From Pseudomonadota bacterium (lineage in GTDB: Bacteria; Pseudomonadota; Gammaproteobacteria; Steroidobacterales; Steroidobacteraceae), in assembly GCA_021822385.1 (NCBI GenBank), contig JAKARC010000001.1, positions 107,384 to 171,383 of the forward strand: 64,000 bases of DNA. Direction: 5' to 3'. Made by a program: the position numbers and the translations under genes. This document shows positions 1-10,760 of this stretch, piece by piece (the stretch's first letter is position 1; every line of letters starts with the position of its first letter). The notes beneath the pieces were generated by a model. It did no database searches and was not told the DNA's origin. It worked only from the letters and a program-made list of their open reading frames with translations.

Positions 1-1
1 G

Positions 2-235
2 CGCGAGCTCGCCCTGCAGGCCCCCGCCGCTGAGCCGCTGGTCAAGCAGGATCTGCTGGCGCTCCCGTTACGCGAGGCGCGCGAGCAGTTTGAGCGGGCA
101 TATCTGCAGCAGCAGCTGCTGCTGTGCAACGGCAAGGTGGGTCAGCTCGCCAAGCGGGTCGGGATGGAACGGACACACCTGTACCGCAAGCTGCGCTCGC
201 TGGGGCTGGATTTCCGCTCGATCGCCGAGGATTGA
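2..235 (+). CDS. sigma-54-dependent response regulator, C-terminal end (partial)
   Basis: Only the last 77 residues are in the window; the gene begins upstream. The visible part is a Fis-type helix-turn-helix domain (LREAREQFERAYL, then GKVGQLAKRVGMERTHLYRK), the DNA-binding end of NtrC/NtrX-family enhancer-binding proteins. MERTHLYRKLRSLGL fits the NtrX subgroup, but the AAA+ and receiver domains that would decide this are not visible. It converges on the SPOR gene, with 12 bases between the two stops. Confidence 0.7.
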   Translation, partial: RELALQAPAAEPLVKQDLLALPLREAREQFERAYLQQQLLLCNGKVGQLAKRVGMERTHLYRKLRSLGLDFRSIAED

Positions 236-247
236 GCGGCGAAACCC

Positions 248-1036
248 TCAGCGCAGGCTGCCCGGGATCAGCACGGGGTGCAAGCCGATGAGCCGCAGCT
301 GGTGCCGGAAGCGATTGATTTCCCATCGCTCGATGACCGGGCCGACGCGCACTTCGTACAGGGTTCTCGCGCCGTTGTGCACGGTATCGATGTGCGCCAG
401 CGTGCCCAGGAAATTCAAATAAGACACTAACTTGCGCGCGCGCGCGCGGCTGCTGTACACGGCGGCCTGCAGGAAATAGCCGGCAAAGCGGGTCCGGCCG
501 TTGGGACCGACGCCACGCACCCCGGGGGCACTCGGCGGCGGAACGCTCACCCGGAGCTTCGGCAGCAATTCGTAGAACGTGTAGTTCGTTGGCGGCACCA
601 CCACCGACCGCGCCAGCAAGCTGTCGCCGTGATCCGCTGCGGCGCTGATCAACGGGTGTGCCGCCCGATTCGGCCGCACAACTGTCGCGAGCCGCTGCGT
701 CCGGGCCGCGCTCCACATCGCGCGCTCGGCCGGCGCACTCTGCGGCGGCGTCGTGCCGCTGGCGGGCGCCCGGGACGCAGGGGGGACAACAGCGGGCGGT
801 GGGGTTCGCGCCGATTTCAGGATCGGGTCGCTTGCCGTGTGCACGCGCGCAGACTCGTCGGCGTGGTGCAGGATCAGAAGTGCAACCGCACCGACCAGGA
901 TGGCGCCGGCGATTCCTCCCCACAGGAACTGGTGCAGGCCGCCCGTGTTGCCGGAGCGGCGTGCCCGGCTCGCCCCACGCGCCCGCCGCGCCCCGCGCGC
1001 GGCGCCCTTGTAATCACGAGTGGTCAGTTGCGACAT
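248..1036 (-). CDS. SPOR domain cell-envelope protein
   Basis: A 262-residue protein. It has a short Arg-rich cytoplasmic N-terminus, one membrane segment at about residues 38-58 (FLWGGIAGAILVGAVALLIL), a low-complexity Pro/Ala linker, and a C-terminal SPOR domain (from about residue 180, FAGYFLQAAVYSSRARARKL). SPOR domains bind denuded glycan strands at the septum in FtsN-like proteins. It lies 4 bases downstream of argS on the same strand, the classic gammaproteobacterial argS-SPOR arrangement, so the two are probably cotranscribed. The alternating GC tract at about 431-448 is simply its Arg/Ala codons. Confidence 0.8.
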   Translation of the reverse strand: MSQLTTRDYKGAARGARRARGASRARRSGNTGGLHQFLWGGIAGAILVGAVALLILHHADESARVHTASDPILKSARTPPPAVVPPASRAPASGTTPPQSAPAERAMWSAARTQRLATVVRPNRAAHPLISAAADHGDSLLARSVVVPPTNYTFYELLPKLRVSVPPPSAPGVRGVGPNGRTRFAGYFLQAAVYSSRARARKLVSYLNFLGTLAHIDTVHNGARTLYEVRVGPVIERWEINRFRHQLRLIGLHPVLIPGSLR

Positions 1037-1040
1037 GGCG

Positions 1041-2795
1041 TTACATGCTCTCGGGCGCGTTCACGCTGAGCAGGGCAAGTCCATTGCGCAGCACCTGTTG
1101 CATGCCGATCACGAGAGCGAGCCGCGCATTACGCACCTTGGCGTCCTCGACGATGAACGTCGCGGCGTTGTAATAGGTGTGCAGCGCGTTGGCGAGATCG
1201 CGCAGGTAATGGACCAGCATGTGCGGCGCGCGATTCGTCGCCGCCTGCTCGAGCACCTCCGGAAAGCGCGTCACGCAGGCGAGCGCCGCCTGCTCGTGCG
1301 CACCGGTCAGCAGCGCCGCATGCGCCAGGCCTTCGCCACGATCGAAGGTGAGTCCACGCGCGGCGAGCTGCTTCAGCACACTCGCCACGCGCGCATGCGC
1401 ATATTGGATGTAGTACACGGGGTTCTCGTGGGTGCGCGATTTGGCGAGCTCCAGGTCGAAATCAAGCGGCTGCTCATGGCTGCGCATCAGGTAGAAGAGC
1501 CGGCAGGCGTCGTTACCGACTTCCGCGCGCAATTCGCGCAGGGTGACGAACTGGGCCTCGCGCTTGCCCATGGGGATCTTCTCGTCGCCGCGGAACAGAC
1601 TTACGAACTGGATCAAGGTGACTTCCAGACACTCCCCCGGCTGACCCATGGCGGTCAGTCCGGCGCGCACCCGGGCGATGTAGCCGTGATGATCGGCACC
1701 GAGAATGTCGATCAGACGCGCGAAGCCGCGCTCGCGCTTCTCCAGATGATAGGCGATGTCGGATGCAAAATAGGTCTTCTGACCATTCTCGCGCACTACC
1801 ACGCGGTCCTTCTCGTCACCGAATGCGGTGGCACGGAACCACAGCGCGCCCTGTGCGCGGTACAGCCAACCATCCTGCTCCAGGCGCGCGAGTACACGCT
1901 CGATCGCGCCGCTGCGCAGCAAGGTGCGCTCGGAATACCAGCGATCGAAGCGCACGCCGAACGCTGCCAGATCGTCCCGTATGTCCTCCAGCATGGCCGC
2001 GAGCGAGCGCTCGAGCACGTTCTGGAACGCATCGGCACCGATCAGCTCGCGTGCCCGCGCGATCAGCGCGTCGATATAAACCTCTTTGTCTCCCTGCGGC
2101 GCGTCGGCCGGCAGTCCCGCCAGCACGTCGGCTGCCGCCCGCCGCAGGGTCTCGCCGACGGCGGTGCGCAGGTTCGCGGCGATGGCCCGCACGTAATCGC
2201 CGCGGTAGCCGTTTTCCGGGAAGGGCAGCGCTTCACCGCAGGCCTCGAGATAACGCATCCACACGCTGATGGCCAGGATATCGACCTGCCGCCCGGCGTC
2301 GTTGATGTAGTACTCGCGCGCGACATCGAAGCCCGTGGCCGCCAGGATGTTGGCTAGGGTTGCTCCGTACGCGGCCTGCCGTCCGTGGCCGACGTGCAAC
2401 GGCCCAGTCGGGTTGGCCGACACGAACTCGACGATCACCCGCTCGTTGCCCCCCAGGCTCGAGTGCCCGTAGCGCTCGCCCTGGGCATGGATCTCGGCAA
2501 GCTCGGCCGCATAGGCGGCCGGGGCGAGGAAAAAATTGATGAACCCGGCACCGGCAATTTCGCTGCGCAGCACCAGGGGACTGTCCGGCAGCGACGCCAC
2601 GATGCGCTGCGCCAGTGTGCGCGGCGGAGTGTGCGCAGCTTTTGCCAGGCGCAGCGCTACGTTCGTCGAAAAATCACCGTGGCGCGGGTCGCGGCAGCGC
2701 TCCACCGTTGCCGCCTGCGTATCGCCGCTGTGCGCGGCCAGCCCATCCAACGTGGCGAGCGCGGCGTTGAGAAGTTGCTCGAGGTGTTGCTTCAA
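1041..2795 (-). CDS. argS: arginyl-tRNA synthetase
   Basis: A 584-residue class I aminoacyl-tRNA synthetase that charges tRNA-Arg. The N-terminal Add1 domain (residues 1-110) is followed by the Rossmann core with the HIGH motif as HVGH at residues 134-137 (NPTGPLHVGHGRQ). The KMSKS-like loop is KIPMGKRE, as is common in ArgRS. The C-terminal DALR anticodon-binding domain is present (HTYYNAATFIVED). Full length for the family. It is followed at 4 bases by the SPOR gene and preceded by priA on the same strand. Confidence 0.97.
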   Translation of the reverse strand: MKQHLEQLLNAALATLDGLAAHSGDTQAATVERCRDPRHGDFSTNVALRLAKAAHTPPRTLAQRIVASLPDSPLVLRSEIAGAGFINFFLAPAAYAAELAEIHAQGERYGHSSLGGNERVIVEFVSANPTGPLHVGHGRQAAYGATLANILAATGFDVAREYYINDAGRQVDILAISVWMRYLEACGEALPFPENGYRGDYVRAIAANLRTAVGETLRRAAADVLAGLPADAPQGDKEVYIDALIARARELIGADAFQNVLERSLAAMLEDIRDDLAAFGVRFDRWYSERTLLRSGAIERVLARLEQDGWLYRAQGALWFRATAFGDEKDRVVVRENGQKTYFASDIAYHLEKRERGFARLIDILGADHHGYIARVRAGLTAMGQPGECLEVTLIQFVSLFRGDEKIPMGKREAQFVTLRELRAEVGNDACRLFYLMRSHEQPLDFDLELAKSRTHENPVYYIQYAHARVASVLKQLAARGLTFDRGEGLAHAALLTGAHEQAALACVTRFPEVLEQAATNRAPHMLVHYLRDLANALHTYYNAATFIVEDAKVRNARLALVIGMQQVLRNGLALLSVNAPESM

Positions 2796-2888
2796 GGAAA
2801 TCGGTATCCGGGATGCGCGGCAGCGGCCGATTTTACCCGAAACCTGCAGCGGCCGAACGCGTGCGGCGCAAACGGCGCCGCGCCGTGA

Positions 2889-5093
<2,205 letters not shown>

Positions 5094-5181
5094 TACAAAT
5101 TATTGAAATTTAAGAATAAATTTACTCTGAACGCCGTGTCGTCGCCGTCAACCGACAGGCTGCGGGCGCGTTGTACGAGGC

Positions 5182-5802
5182 ATGCCTGAGTCTGTTACGC
5201 TCGTCCCGCCTTATAGCATGCCGGCCGCCGCGAGCCGCGACGTGGATTGTCCCAATTCGAATGCGCAGAGCACAGATCGCGCGCTCGGCCTGTTTCTGGC
5301 CAGCGTCGAGCTGAAGGCTTTTCGAATCGCCCGCGCGGCGCTGCGCCACGAGGATGATGCGCTTGACGCGGTGCAGGACGCGATGCTGCAGCTCGCGCGT
5401 GCCTACGCACGCCGGCCGCCGGAGCAGTGGAAGCCGCTGTTCTACCGGATTCTCGAGAATCGCATTCGCGACATGCAGCGGCGGCGCAGCGTGCGCAATC
5501 GAGTGATGTCGTGGCTGCCCTTCAGTGCGGATCCGGACGAGGGGTCCGATCCGGTTGCCGAGGCCGTCAGTCCGGCCCTGCCACCCTTGCGGCGGCTCGA
5601 ACTCGATGAGACTCTCGCCCTGCTCGAGCAGGCCGTGGCGTCCCTGCCGCGCCGCCAGCAGCAGGTGTTTCTGCTGCGCACGCTCGAGGGGCTCGATGTC
5701 GCGGCGACGGCGCTCGCCATGGGCTGTTCTGAAGGCAGCGTCAAGACACATTACTTTCGTGCGCTGCGCGCGCTGCGCGCACGGTTGGGAGACCTGGAAT
5801 GA
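5182..5802 (+). CDS. ECF-type RNA polymerase sigma factor
   Basis: A 206-residue sigma-70-family factor with region 2 (LRHEDDALDAVQDAMLQLARAY) and region 4 (LPRRQQQVFLLRTLEGLDVAATALAMGCSEGSVKTH). There is no region 1 or 3, as in ECF sigma factors. ATG codons at 5182 and 5218 are both possible starts; the shorter one loses nothing recognisable. Its stop overlaps the next start by 4 bases (ATGA), opening a four-gene operon with DUF3619, a small exported protein and DUF3106. The next gene encodes a single-TM protein in the position usually held by an anti-sigma factor. Confidence 0.9.
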   Translation: MPESVTLVPPYSMPAAASRDVDCPNSNAQSTDRALGLFLASVELKAFRIARAALRHEDDALDAVQDAMLQLARAYARRPPEQWKPLFYRILENRIRDMQRRRSVRNRVMSWLPFSADPDEGSDPVAEAVSPALPPLRRLELDETLALLEQAVASLPRRQQQVFLLRTLEGLDVAATALAMGCSEGSVKTHYFRALRALRARLGDLE

Positions 5803-6221
5803 CGGCACCGGGCGATACCGGGCTCGGTTTCGAGCAACGTTTGCGGCAACTCCTTGCGCACAGCGAGTCCGGCGTGAGCGGACATGTGCGCTCGCGGTTG
5901 ACCGAGGCCCGGCATGCGGCGTTGCGCAGTGCGCGCGCACACACCGACACGCGGCGGCCGCGTCTGCGCACCTGGCTGCCGGTCGCGGCCATGGCGGCGG
6001 CACTCGCGCTCGCCTGGTTGCGCGGACCGTTTCGCGCCACGCCTTCGCCTGGCGCCGGCGCCCGTGTCGTCACGGCCGCGGATATGCAGCTGCTGACGGA
6101 TCGAGACGGACTGGCTCTGGTTGCGGAGGGCGATGGCGAGTTCTACGAGTGGGCGGTAGCTCGGGCGCGCAGCCACTCGACGCCCATCGGAACACGCGGA
6201 CTCGCCGAGCATGGCGGTTGA
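5799..6221 (+). CDS. DUF3619 family single-pass membrane protein
   Basis: A 140-residue protein matching the DUF3619 pattern: a helical N-terminus (FEQRLRQLLAHSESGV..VRSRLTEARHAAL), an Arg-rich stretch, one membrane segment at about residues 52-68 (TWLPVAAMAAALALAWL), and a short outer domain containing QLLTDRDGLALVAEGDGEFYEWA. The topology and the 4-base overlap with the ECF sigma gene resemble a sigma/anti-sigma pair. That role is an inference; the family itself is uncharacterised. It overlaps the next gene by 11 bases. Confidence 0.8.
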   Translation: MTAPGDTGLGFEQRLRQLLAHSESGVSGHVRSRLTEARHAALRSARAHTDTRRPRLRTWLPVAAMAAALALAWLRGPFRATPSPGAGARVVTAADMQLLTDRDGLALVAEGDGEFYEWAVARARSHSTPIGTRGLAEHGG

Positions 6222-6495
6222 GCGTTGCCGTGAGCGCATTGCTGTCATGTTGCTCGCCGTTGCGTGCTGCCTGCCGGCGCAGGCCGCGGCACCGCCGGCA
6301 CGGCAGCGCAAGCGGTCGCCGGCGCCGCTGTCCCTGTTGGAATTTCTCGGCGGCCATAATCCGATGAATGCTGCGCACAAGGCCGCAGACGGTCGCTGGC
6401 TGCAGTTTCTCTCGCAGCTCGATCTGCACAAGAAGACGCCGGTTGCGCGGCCGCCGGCACCGCACTCCGACGCACATCAGGAGCACAAACGATGA
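6211..6495 (+). CDS. small exported hypothetical protein
   Basis: A 94-residue protein starting with a probable signal peptide (MLLAVACCLPAQAAA). The mature part is short and basic and includes LSLLEFLGGHNPMNAAHKAADGRWLQFL. The family is not named here. It is placed by overlaps on both sides (11 bases with DUF3619, 4 bases ATGA with DUF3106), which strongly suggests it is translated as part of the sigma-factor operon. Confidence 0.65.
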   Translation: MAVERCRERIAVMLLAVACCLPAQAAAPPARQRKRSPAPLSLLEFLGGHNPMNAAHKAADGRWLQFLSQLDLHKKTPVARPPAPHSDAHQEHKR

Positions 6496-7091
6496 GTAGA
6501 CGATGCTGCATCGCCGTGCTCGCGGTGTCGTTTGCGCTGGCGCCGGCCTGGGGCGCTACCCCGAAGCCGCCGCGATCGCCCGTGCCGTGGTCGATGCTTT
6601 CACCGGCGCAGCAGCGCTTGCTCGCGCAGCTGCACGCGCGTTGGGCGCACCTGCCGAGTGCGCGCCAGCGCGCGCTGGCGCGCGGGAGTCGGATCTGGCT
6701 GCACATGTCTGCAGCGCAACGCCGCGAAGCGCGCCAACGCTTTCGCAAGTGGCGGCGGATGACCCCGCAGCAGCGGGCGTTGCTGCGGCGCCGGTGGCGG
6801 CAGTTTCGCGCGCTGCCGCCGTCGCAGCGCGCGGCGATCCGTCGCAGCTTTCGCCAGTTCGAGCGTCTGCCGGCCTGGCGGCGGCGGCTGCTGCGCCAGC
6901 GCTGGCAGGCGGCCACCCCGGCGCAGCGCCAAATGATGATTGCGCGCATGCGCCAGCGCATGCTGCAGCAACGGGTGCGCGAGCGCATGCTGCGGCCGAC
7001 CCCGTCGTTCGGTTTCAGGCGATTCCACGGCGGCATCCCCCGCGGCATGCCGCGCCGGATGCTCATGCCGCCACGCCTGCCGCGGCGTTGA
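6492..7091 (+). CDS. DUF3106 exported Arg-rich protein
   Basis: A 199-residue protein with an N-terminal signal sequence (CCIAVLAVSFALAPAWGA). It contains repeated helical units of the type LSPAQQRLLAQLHARW, MSAAQRREARQRFRKWRRM, LPPSQRAAIRRSFRQF and RLPAWRRRLLRQRW, with very high Arg and Gln content. This repeat pattern is typical of DUF3106, found downstream of sigma factor/DUF3619 pairs in Xanthomonadales and Burkholderiales. The periodic S/T-PxQR motif resembles Spy/CpxP-like periplasmic helical proteins, but the function is unknown. Last gene of the operon; it converges on pntB. Confidence 0.8.
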   Translation: MSRRCCIAVLAVSFALAPAWGATPKPPRSPVPWSMLSPAQQRLLAQLHARWAHLPSARQRALARGSRIWLHMSAAQRREARQRFRKWRRMTPQQRALLRRRWRQFRALPPSQRAAIRRSFRQFERLPAWRRRLLRQRWQAATPAQRQMMIARMRQRMLQQRVRERMLRPTPSFGFRRFHGGIPRGMPRRMLMPPRLPRR

Positions 7092-7107
7092 CGGGCGCTC
7101 GTGGCGG

Positions 7108-8496
7108 CTAGATCGCCTTGACCGCCTGGATGAGCTCGGCGGCGGCCTTTTGCGCGTCGCCGTAGAGCATGCGCGTGTTGTCGAGGTAGAACAGCATGTT
7201 TTCGATGCCCGAGAACCCGGTGCCCTGCCCACGCTTGATGACGATGACGTTCTTGGCGCGGTCGGCATTGAGGATGGGCATGCCGTAGATGGGGCTCGAC
7301 TTGTCGGTCCGCGCCGAGGGATTGACCACGTCGTTGGCGCCAATGATCAGCGCCACGTCGGTGGTGTCGAATTCGGCGTTGATGTCGTCCATGTCGCCGA
7401 TCAGATCGTAGGGTACGCCGGCTTCCGCGAGCAGCACGTTCATGTGTCCGGGCATGCGTCCGGCCACCGGGTGGATTGCAAAGCGCACTGTCACGCCACG
7501 CTCGATCAACAGTTGACACAACTCCCAGACCTTGTGCTGGGCCTGTGCCACCGCCATGCCATAGCCCGGCACGACGATCACTTTCTCGGCGTAGGCCATC
7601 ATCACGCCGGCGTCGGCCGCCTCGATGGGCTTGAGTGCCCCGGTGATCGAGCCAGTCGCGACTGCGCCTTCGCCGAAATTGGCGAACAGCACGTTGGCCA
7701 GGGAGCGGTTCATCGCCTTGGCCATCAGCTGGGTGAGCAACGTACCGGCGGCACCGACCACCATGCCGGCGATGATCATGGCCGCGTTGCCGAGCACAAA
7801 GCCCTCGAAGGCGACCGCAAGCCCGGTGCAGGCGTTATAGAGTGAGATCACGACCGGCATGTCGGCGCCGCCGATCGGCACGGTGATGAGCACGCCGAAT
7901 ACGAGCGCAAGCGCAAAGAAAGCGATCACCAGCTGCGGCGGCGCCGCGCCGTGTCGCGCCATCACCCATGCGCCGAGCGCGACGGTGACGAGCAACACGA
8001 GGAAGTTGACGATTTGTTGGCTACGATAACGCAGCGACCTGCCGATCAGGCCCTGTAGTTTTGCGAACGCGATCAGGCTGCCGCTGAAGGACACCGCACC
8101 GATCAGTGCCCCGATCACCGCCAGCACGACGGGCGCCGCGGCGAACGGCCGGCCGCGTATCAGTTCCTGGCAGGCGATCGCGGCCGCCGCGCCGCCGCCC
8201 ATGCCATTGTAGAGCGCGACCATCTGCGGCATTGCCGTCATCGGCACCCGCCGCCCGCTCCACCACGCCGCGATCCCGCCAAGGAAGATTGCCGTCAGGA
8301 TCAGGATGTCATTGTGCATCCCCGGTGACAGGAATGTGACCAGCCCGGCGATCAACATGCCGACGCCTGCCCACACAATCCCGCCGCGCGCCCCCTTGGG
8401 CGAGCTCATGCGCTTCAAGCCGATGATGAACAGGAGCGCGGCGATGAAATACACCGCCTGGATCACAGCGCCGCGCGCCGACGCCAGCGCGCTCAT
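7108..8496 (-). CDS. pntB: NAD(P) transhydrogenase beta subunit
   Basis: A 462-residue subunit with about nine membrane segments (domain II) followed by the NADP(H)-binding domain III. Diagnostic motifs are VPGYGMAVAQAQHKVWEL, HPVAGRMPGHMNVLLAEA and GANDVVNPSAR, plus IYGMPILNADRAKNVIVIKR near the C-terminus. The enzyme couples hydride transfer between NADH and NADP+ to proton flow across the inner membrane and supplies NADPH. Its start overlaps the stop of the small membrane subunit by 4 bases. Confidence 0.97.
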   Translation of the reverse strand: MSALASARGAVIQAVYFIAALLFIIGLKRMSSPKGARGGIVWAGVGMLIAGLVTFLSPGMHNDILILTAIFLGGIAAWWSGRRVPMTAMPQMVALYNGMGGGAAAAIACQELIRGRPFAAAPVVLAVIGALIGAVSFSGSLIAFAKLQGLIGRSLRYRSQQIVNFLVLLVTVALGAWVMARHGAAPPQLVIAFFALALVFGVLITVPIGGADMPVVISLYNACTGLAVAFEGFVLGNAAMIIAGMVVGAAGTLLTQLMAKAMNRSLANVLFANFGEGAVATGSITGALKPIEAADAGVMMAYAEKVIVVPGYGMAVAQAQHKVWELCQLLIERGVTVRFAIHPVAGRMPGHMNVLLAEAGVPYDLIGDMDDINAEFDTTDVALIIGANDVVNPSARTDKSSPIYGMPILNADRAKNVIVIKRGQGTGFSGIENMLFYLDNTRMLYGDAQKAAAELIQAVKAI

Positions 8497-8795
8497 GCTT
8501 TGCCGCCTTTGCGCTTGTCCTGAGTCGACTTGAACATCTCGAGCATGCGCTCAGTGGAGACATAGCCGCCAACCACGTTGCCGGAGGCGAGCAGTACGCC
8601 AATGAAGCCGATCGTGCGCTCGAGCGGCGTATGCGCGTTGCCGAGTGCGACCATGGCACCCACCAGCACGATGCCGTGCACGAAATTCGAACCGGACATC
8701 AGCGGCGTGTGCAGGATCACCGGCACGCGCGCGATGATCTCGTAGCCGGTGAATGCCGCCAGCATGAAAATATACAGAGCGATGATTCCGGTCAT
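8493..8795 (-). CDS. pntAB: NAD(P) transhydrogenase alpha subunit, membrane part
   Basis: A 100-residue protein with three or four membrane segments (IIALYIFMLAAFTGYEIIARVP; HGIVLVGAMVALG; TIGFIGVLLASGNVVGGYV). It corresponds to the C-terminal membrane portion of E. coli PntA, here a separate gene as in Rhodospirillum-type three-subunit transhydrogenases. It sits between pntAA (22 bases) and pntB (4-base overlap). Confidence 0.93.
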   Translation of the reverse strand: MTGIIALYIFMLAAFTGYEIIARVPVILHTPLMSGSNFVHGIVLVGAMVALGNAHTPLERTIGFIGVLLASGNVVGGYVSTERMLEMFKSTQDKRKGGKA

Positions 8796-8817
8796 GATCT
8801 CCCCAATGCGCGGCAGT

Positions 8818-9942
8818 TCAGCCCGCGATCGCCGTGCGGGTCGGTTCGTGGCGGATTTCCCCGGCGTGCGTCAGGCACGCGGCGCGGAAGACCTCGTCGT
8901 CCCAGTTGATCTCGAGCGCCCCGTGGTTGAGCGCCGGTGTCAGGAAGTTCAGCAGATTGCGCGCGTACATTTCGCTCGCATTGTAGGCGAGGGCGGCGGC
9001 GAGGTTGACCGGCCCGATCACCTGCACGCCCTGATGCACGATCGTCTGCCCGGCCTGCGTCAGCTCGCAATTGCCGCCCTGCTCGGCCACCAGGTCGACC
9101 AGCACCGACCCGGGCCGCATCCGCTCGAGCGCGGCGCGCCGGATGATCTTGGGGGCTGGCCGCCCGGGAACGGCCGCGGTGCTGATCACCGCATCGGCGG
9201 CGGCGATACGCGCCTCGAGAACTTCCTGCTGCGTGTGCAGCTCCGCCGCCGTGAGTTCGCGGGCGTACCCGCCGCTGCCCTCGGCACTGACACCCGTGTC
9301 GACGAATTTCGCGCCGAGCGACTTGACCTGTTCGCGCGTCGCGCCGCGAACATCGTAGGCCTCTACCACGGCGCCGAGGCGCCGCGCCGTGGCGATGGCC
9401 TGCAGTCCCGCAACGCCCGCCCCAATGACCAGCACCTGGGCCGGACGGATGGTGCCGGCGGCCGTGGTGAGCATGGGCAGAAACTTCTGCAGGTGATCGG
9501 CCGCGATGAGCGCCGCCTTGTAGCCGGCAACGGCCGCTTGCGAGGACAGCGCATCCATCGACTGGGCGCGGGAAATGCGCGGAATGAGTTCCATGGCGAA
9601 GCTGGTGATGCCGCCACGCTGCAGGGCCAGAATCTCCTCGCGCCGGGCATGGGGCTGCAGGAACCCGACCAGGACGGCGCTCGCCTTGAGCGCGCCGATC
9701 TGCGCGGCCGTGAGCGGTTGCACGCTGAGCAGCACGTCGGCCTGAGCGAGCACCTCTGCCGCATCACCCCATCCGACGCCGTGATATGCCGTATCCGGAA
9801 AGTTGGCGCGCTCGCCCGCGCCGCGCTCGAGCAGAATCCGCACTCCCGCGCGCAGGAATTTCTCCGCCACTTCCGGCACCAAGCTGACCCGGGTCTCGCG
9901 CGGTGCGATTTCACGCAGCGCGCCGATGGTGATTGGCATCAA
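8818..9942 (-). CDS. pntAA: NAD(P) transhydrogenase alpha subunit, NAD(H)-binding part
   Basis: A 374-residue soluble domain I of transhydrogenase, homologous to alanine dehydrogenase. Features are the N-terminal ETRVSLVPEVAEKF motif, the Rossmann dinucleotide fold VLVIGAGVAGLQAIATARRLGA, and ISTAAVPGRPAPKIIRRAALE. Family alternatives (AlaDH) are ruled out by the two downstream membrane subunits. First gene of the pnt operon; the intergenic region to the divergent HNH gene (9943-10057) must carry its promoter. A short hairpin AAGGGG/CCCCTT lies at 9974-9991. Confidence 0.95.
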   Translation of the reverse strand: MMPITIGALREIAPRETRVSLVPEVAEKFLRAGVRILLERGAGERANFPDTAYHGVGWGDAAEVLAQADVLLSVQPLTAAQIGALKASAVLVGFLQPHARREEILALQRGGITSFAMELIPRISRAQSMDALSSQAAVAGYKAALIAADHLQKFLPMLTTAAGTIRPAQVLVIGAGVAGLQAIATARRLGAVVEAYDVRGATREQVKSLGAKFVDTGVSAEGSGGYARELTAAELHTQQEVLEARIAAADAVISTAAVPGRPAPKIIRRAALERMRPGSVLVDLVAEQGGNCELTQAGQTIVHQGVQVIGPVNLAAALAYNASEMYARNLLNFLTPALNHGALEINWDDEVFRAACLTHAGEIRHEPTRTAIAG

Positions 9943-10057
9943 TGTTCCTCGTACCGCCGCTATCGCCCCGATGAAGGGGTCTGGGCCCCTTGAGCGCCTA
10001 CCCTACACGTTGGCACATTGAACTCAAGCATATTCTTGCCGTAATCTTACACCCGTC

Positions 10058-10732
10058 ATGATGGGCATAGACCTCGATCGGGCCGACCACGGTGTGATCG
10101 GTGACCTGCGGATCATCCCGGCCACGGCGGCACGCGGGCTCTCGCAACTCGTCCTGCGCGCGGATGTGTCGGGCATGCCGCTCGAGTGGATCGATTACAA
10201 GGAGGCCGCCCGGTTGTATACGCAGGGGCAGGTGGCTTATACCTGCGGGAGCCGTCTGTACACGCTGTTCGGTGGCATCAATGCATGCACCGGGCGGCGC
10301 ACCGCGCTTGAGATAAACTCCATCGTCGCCACGGTGGGACACAGCGGCAACCCGGGCAGCACGCGCCATGACTACGTGCCGCCGCTGAACAATCAGACGC
10401 TCTTTCGCCGCGATGCGCACTTGTGCTTGTATTGCGGTCTGCGGTTTCCGGCGCGCGAACTCTCGCGCGATCACGTGCGGCCATTCAGTCAGGGGGGGCT
10501 CGATATCTGGACCAACGTCGTGACGGCGTGCCGGCGCTGCAACAACCAGAAGGCCTCGCGTACCCCGGAGCAGGCCCGGATGCAATTGATTGCCGTGCCG
10601 TTCACACCCACGTACGCCGAGTACGTCTTTCTGAAGGGCCGGCGCGTGCTGGCGGATCAGATGCAGTACCTGCTGGCGCACTTCCCACGGTCAAGCCCCC
10701 TGCACGACCGCATCCAGCGCTGGTTGAGCTGA
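10058..10732 (+). CDS. HNH endonuclease family protein
   Basis: A 224-residue protein. The N-terminal half (LVLRADVSGMPLEWIDYKEAARLY) is typical of a stand-alone chromosomal HNH family. The HNH core has zinc-binding pairs C123/C126 (HLCLYCG) and C158/C161 (ACRRCNNQKASRTPEQA) around the catalytic SRDHV (D138-H139). Family members are widespread and lack a known target. The neighbouring gene is a 5'-3' exonuclease, so a DNA-processing role is plausible but not shown. No intron or mobile-element context is visible. Confidence 0.85.
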   Translation: MMGIDLDRADHGVIGDLRIIPATAARGLSQLVLRADVSGMPLEWIDYKEAARLYTQGQVAYTCGSRLYTLFGGINACTGRRTALEINSIVATVGHSGNPGSTRHDYVPPLNNQTLFRRDAHLCLYCGLRFPARELSRDHVRPFSQGGLDIWTNVVTACRRCNNQKASRTPEQARMQLIAVPFTPTYAEYVFLKGRRVLADQMQYLLAHFPRSSPLHDRIQRWLS

Positions 10733-10760
10733 GGCCGGCCGGATCGCGCCGGCCGCGGGC

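Noticed and set aside
431..448. Alternating GC tract as a structural (Z-DNA) element
   Set aside because: It lies in SPOR protein Arg/Ala codons and is not exceptional at this GC content.
5100..5181. Promoter pair between priA and the sigma factor
   Set aside because: A TTGACG box exists on the minus strand, but no -10 at suitable spacing; the region is AT-rich, but the elements cannot be fixed.
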